Shown: positions 61,101 to 64,000 of the stretch, in pieces
How the letters are laid out: every line of letters starts with the position of its first letter
Position numbering within the stretch: position 1 is the stretch's first letter
From: Ramlibacter sp.
GTDB lineage: Bacteria; Pseudomonadota; Gammaproteobacteria; Burkholderiales; Burkholderiaceae_C
NCBI GenBank assembly: GCA_016713005.1
Contig: JADJPY010000003.1
Span: 372,001 to 436,000, forward strand
DNA length: 64,000 bases
Direction: 5' to 3'
Notes under the pieces: model-generated
Seen by the model: only the letters and a program-made list of their open reading frames with translations
Database searches by the model: none
What the model was told of the DNA's origin: nothing
Program-made: the position numbers and the translations under genes

Positions 61101-64000
61101 TACACGTCCACCCCCTTGGGGCATTGCTCCTTGAGCGCCGCCTTGACGTTGCCGGCCTTGTAGTCGATGCAGGCGTCAAAGCCCAGTTCGTTGACCACCC
61201 AGTCGCATTTGGCGCGGCCCCCGGCGATGCCCACCACCCGGCAGCCCTTGATCCGGGCCAGTTGCCCCACCGTCTGGCCCACCGCACCGGCTGCGCCAGA
61301 GACCACCACGGTCTCGCCCGGTTTGGGCTGGCCCACATCCATCAGCCCGAAGTAGCCCGTCATGCCCGGCATGCCCAGCACGTTGAGCCACTGCGTCATG
61401 CTGCCCAGCGACAAATCGATTTTGGCGACGCCGCTGCGGCGGAGTTCGGCCTCGGGCACCAGGCACCAGGACTGCACGCCCAGCCCGGCGGAAACCACAT
61501 CGCCCACGGCGAACTTCGGGTTGCGTGAGGCTGCGACGCGGCCGATGCCGCCGGCACGCATCACCTCGCCGATGCCCACTGGCGGGATATAGCTCTTGCC
61601 TTCGTTCATCCAGCCGCGCATGGCCGGGTCCAGCGACAGCGCCAGGGTCTGGATCAGCACGCCGCCTTCGGCGGGCCCGGCGACCGGCTCGGTGGTGAAA
61701 TTCCAGCACTCGCGCCCGGGCGTGCCCACGGGGCGCTGGGCCAGACGGACTTGCTGGTTGACGGCATTGGCGATGGCAGTAGACATGGGGGCTCCTTCGG
61801 ACGAAGCCGGCATGCTAAGCCGCGTCCGGGGGTGTCAGGGTTGCCTAGGCGACAGCCGCCAACGCCCACGCCCGCTCGGTTTCAACGACGCAGGTACAGC
61901 CCGTCGGACCATGTGGCCAGCCATTGCGGCCTGAAAGCAACGAACACGGCCGCCACCAGCCCGGTCACAAACGCGTCGCCCCAGGACATCAGCCAGCGGG
62001 CCACCAGGGCGAGTCCGGGGTCGATGCCCCGCAGGCCGTGGCCGGCCAACTGCGAGAGCGTTGCGGCCGCGAACGCGCACGCCGCCGTGCCCAGGAAGGC
62101 GCGGCCAAGCAGGTACACAAACGGGTGCGTGCCAACCCATCGGCGCACCAGCGCACCCAGCACCAGCGCGAGCGTGGCGGGCACCACACCCTGCCACGCA
62201 AGCTGCGCCACCATCGTGTCCATGGGGGTCTGCGCCAGCAGGGCAGCGATCAGCGCGACCAGTGTCAGCGCCGGTATGGCCAGTGGCCAGCCAAGCAACA
62301 GGACGGCAAGGCAGGCGCCGGACCACTGCAATTGCAGCGGCATCGCGTGCAGCCGTGGCAGGGCCCACAACCAGGGAAGGATCACCAGGATGGCCAGCAA
62401 GGGCGTGATCAGGGGCGTGCGCCTGAGCATGCGCCAGGGTTGGGCCAGCAAGGCGGTGACCAGCGCGAGTGCCACAAGCAGGACCTCCAGCATCATGGCG
62501 CTGACGGGGCCAAAGGGGACTTGATCAGGCCGCTTCGGCAGTGGCGCGGGCATCGCTGCAACTGGCACCCCCGCATCCCTCTATCAGCGCTTGCGGCAGC
62601 GCATGGGGCGCGGAGACGATGCCGGTTTGCGGGTCGTAGCCCAGGCGCCGCAAGTGCAGGGCGAGAGCCGCATCCATGCTTTGCGCATGCTGGGGGAACC
62701 ATTTGCCCAGCTCGATCACCATTTCGCGCAGCAGTGGCTCGTCCGGCCCCGAGGCGCAGCGCTTCTGGACCTCGCCCATCACGTTGAGCACCACCCGGTG
62801 TTGCATGCTGTGGCAGTTGGACGACGCGAAGCGAGTCTGGCGCATCCATGCGTCCTCGCGGTCGAAGTGCGCCTGGGTGTGCGCCACCAGCGCGTCCCAC
62901 GCGGCGACAAGGCCGTCGGTTGGCGCGGCATCGACGGCGGCCAGCAGATCGACGAACTCCTTGTGCGTGTCATCCATCAGGGGCAAGTCCAGCGACAGGG
63001 CGTCGGACCACTGCAAAGAAGCCATGGCATTCCTTTGGGGGCGCAAAGCGCGCAGTTTGCGGGGGATTGGCGCGACCCGGCTTGACACAGGTCATGAAGC
63101 TGCAACACTGGGTGTCGATTGCCCGTGCCGGCCGTGTAATGAACGGGCCTCCAGCACGACTGACAGCCGGGGCCCACCCCGACAAGGAGAAGCGACGCAT
63201 GCAGGACACGCAGGCCGTACGGCCGAAGCTGGGCGAGCGCGCCACGCTGGCGCAGTGGTACGACGTCGTCCGGGCCGAAAGCCTCCGGCGTGCGCAACCG
63301 CTGTCTCCAGAAGACCAGTCCGTGCAGTCCATGCCCGATGCCAGCCCCACCAAGTGGCATCTGGCGCATGCCAGCTGGTTCTTCGAGGCGGTGGTGCTGC
63401 AGGCCCACCAGCCGGGCTACCGTGTGTTTGACGCCCGCTGGCACCACCTGTTCAATTCGTACTACGAGGCGCTGGGTCCGCGCCATGCGCGCGCGCAGCG
63501 CGGTGTGCTCAGCCGCCCGTCGCTGGCGGCGGTGCTGGACTACCGTGCCCATGTGGACGCCGCCATGCGCCAGTTCATCATGCAGGCCGACGCCACCACC
63601 TGGGACGCGGCCGCGCCGCTGGTGACGCTGGGCCTGCACCACGAGCAGCAGCACCAGGAGCTGATGCTGACCGACATCCTGCACGCTTTCTGGTGCAACC
63701 CGCTGCTGCCAGCCTACCGGCCAGGCGCCCAGCCTCAGCCCGCGGCTGAGTCGGGGGGCGTGGCGCTGCAGTGGATCGATGTGCCGGGCGGGCCGGTGGC
63801 CGTGGGCCATTCGGGCAAACGGGTTTGCCTTTGACAACGAGACACCGCGTCACACGGTGCAGGTGGCGCCCTGCCAGATGGCCAGCCGGCTGGTGACCTG
63901 TGGCGAATTCGCACAGTTCATCGCCGACGGCGGCTACACCCGCGCCTCGCTGTGGCTGTCTGACGGCTGGGCGGCGGTGCAGGCCAACGGCTGGCAGGCC

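Overview
The window is GC-rich, densely packed chromosomal DNA from a betaproteobacterium, most likely a Comamonadaceae member of the Burkholderiales. This rests on the many Bug-type (TTT) solute receptors, the gene families present, a dispersed palindromic element and a CCCCCCGAGGGGG-type intergenic repeat. The genus cannot be fixed from sequence alone. No rRNA, tRNA, CRISPR array, prophage or insertion sequence was seen. Genes are packed with many 4-base ATGA/GTGA stop-start overlaps.

Layout. 1-2.9 kb: an RluA-type pseudouridine synthase cut by the window edge, an orphan ATP-synthase c subunit, a DUF808 membrane protein with a frameshift, and a PrmC-like methyltransferase. 3-6.8 kb: a coupled minus-strand operon of glyoxalase I, AroQ-type chorismate mutase, Bug receptor and a PhzE-like chorismate enzyme. 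6.8-12 kb: thioesterase, MarR regulator, MFS and MATE exporters, a transglutaminase-fold protein and a J-domain membrane protein. 12-23.8 kb: a large sugar-acid catabolic locus. Its minus operon encodes an IlvD/Edd dehydratase, KDG kinase, KDGal kinase, KDPGal aldolase and SDR. Its plus operon encodes a cupin, GntR regulator, TRAP transporter, enolase-superfamily dehydratase and gluconokinase. Together they should import an aldonate and convert it to pyruvate and triose phosphate. 23.8-31.2 kb: an NAD-binding protein overlapping RhlE out of frame, EttA, DUF1631 and a P1 peptidase.

31.2-38.2 kb: a periplasmic copper-handling operon (CusF-like, cupredoxin, multicopper oxidase, TolC-like, two small exported proteins), a TPR methyltransferase, and a divergent CDF efflux/MerR pair. 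38.2-49.6 kb: secreted GDPD, a molybdopterin-domain protein, a GntR-led amino-acid-type ABC transporter, a Bug/amidase/hydratase operon, and an acyl-CoA ligase coupled to a catalase-like protein. 49.6-57.3 kb: three paralogous glycosyltransferases (two in an operon with NDH-2), an enolase-superfamily enzyme, a Kv-type channel with a zinc ribbon and a luciferase-like monooxygenase. 57.4-58.1 kb: a corrupted poly-G stretch enclosing lower-GC foreign-looking sequence. 58.2-64 kb: short MetE-like protein, dihaem cytochrome c, cupin, enoyl-reductase-like MDR, membrane protein, haemerythrin and the start of EgtB.

Two cross-cutting observations stand out. First, a 55-60 base palindromic element recurs between genes and also inside reading frames, notably in NDH-2 and a small exported protein, where it adds peptide without breaking the frame. 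Second, four genes (DUF808, ABC receptor, amidase, EgtB) carry one-base indels in short homopolymers. With the poly-G runs, this points mainly to sequence or assembly error rather than real gene decay.
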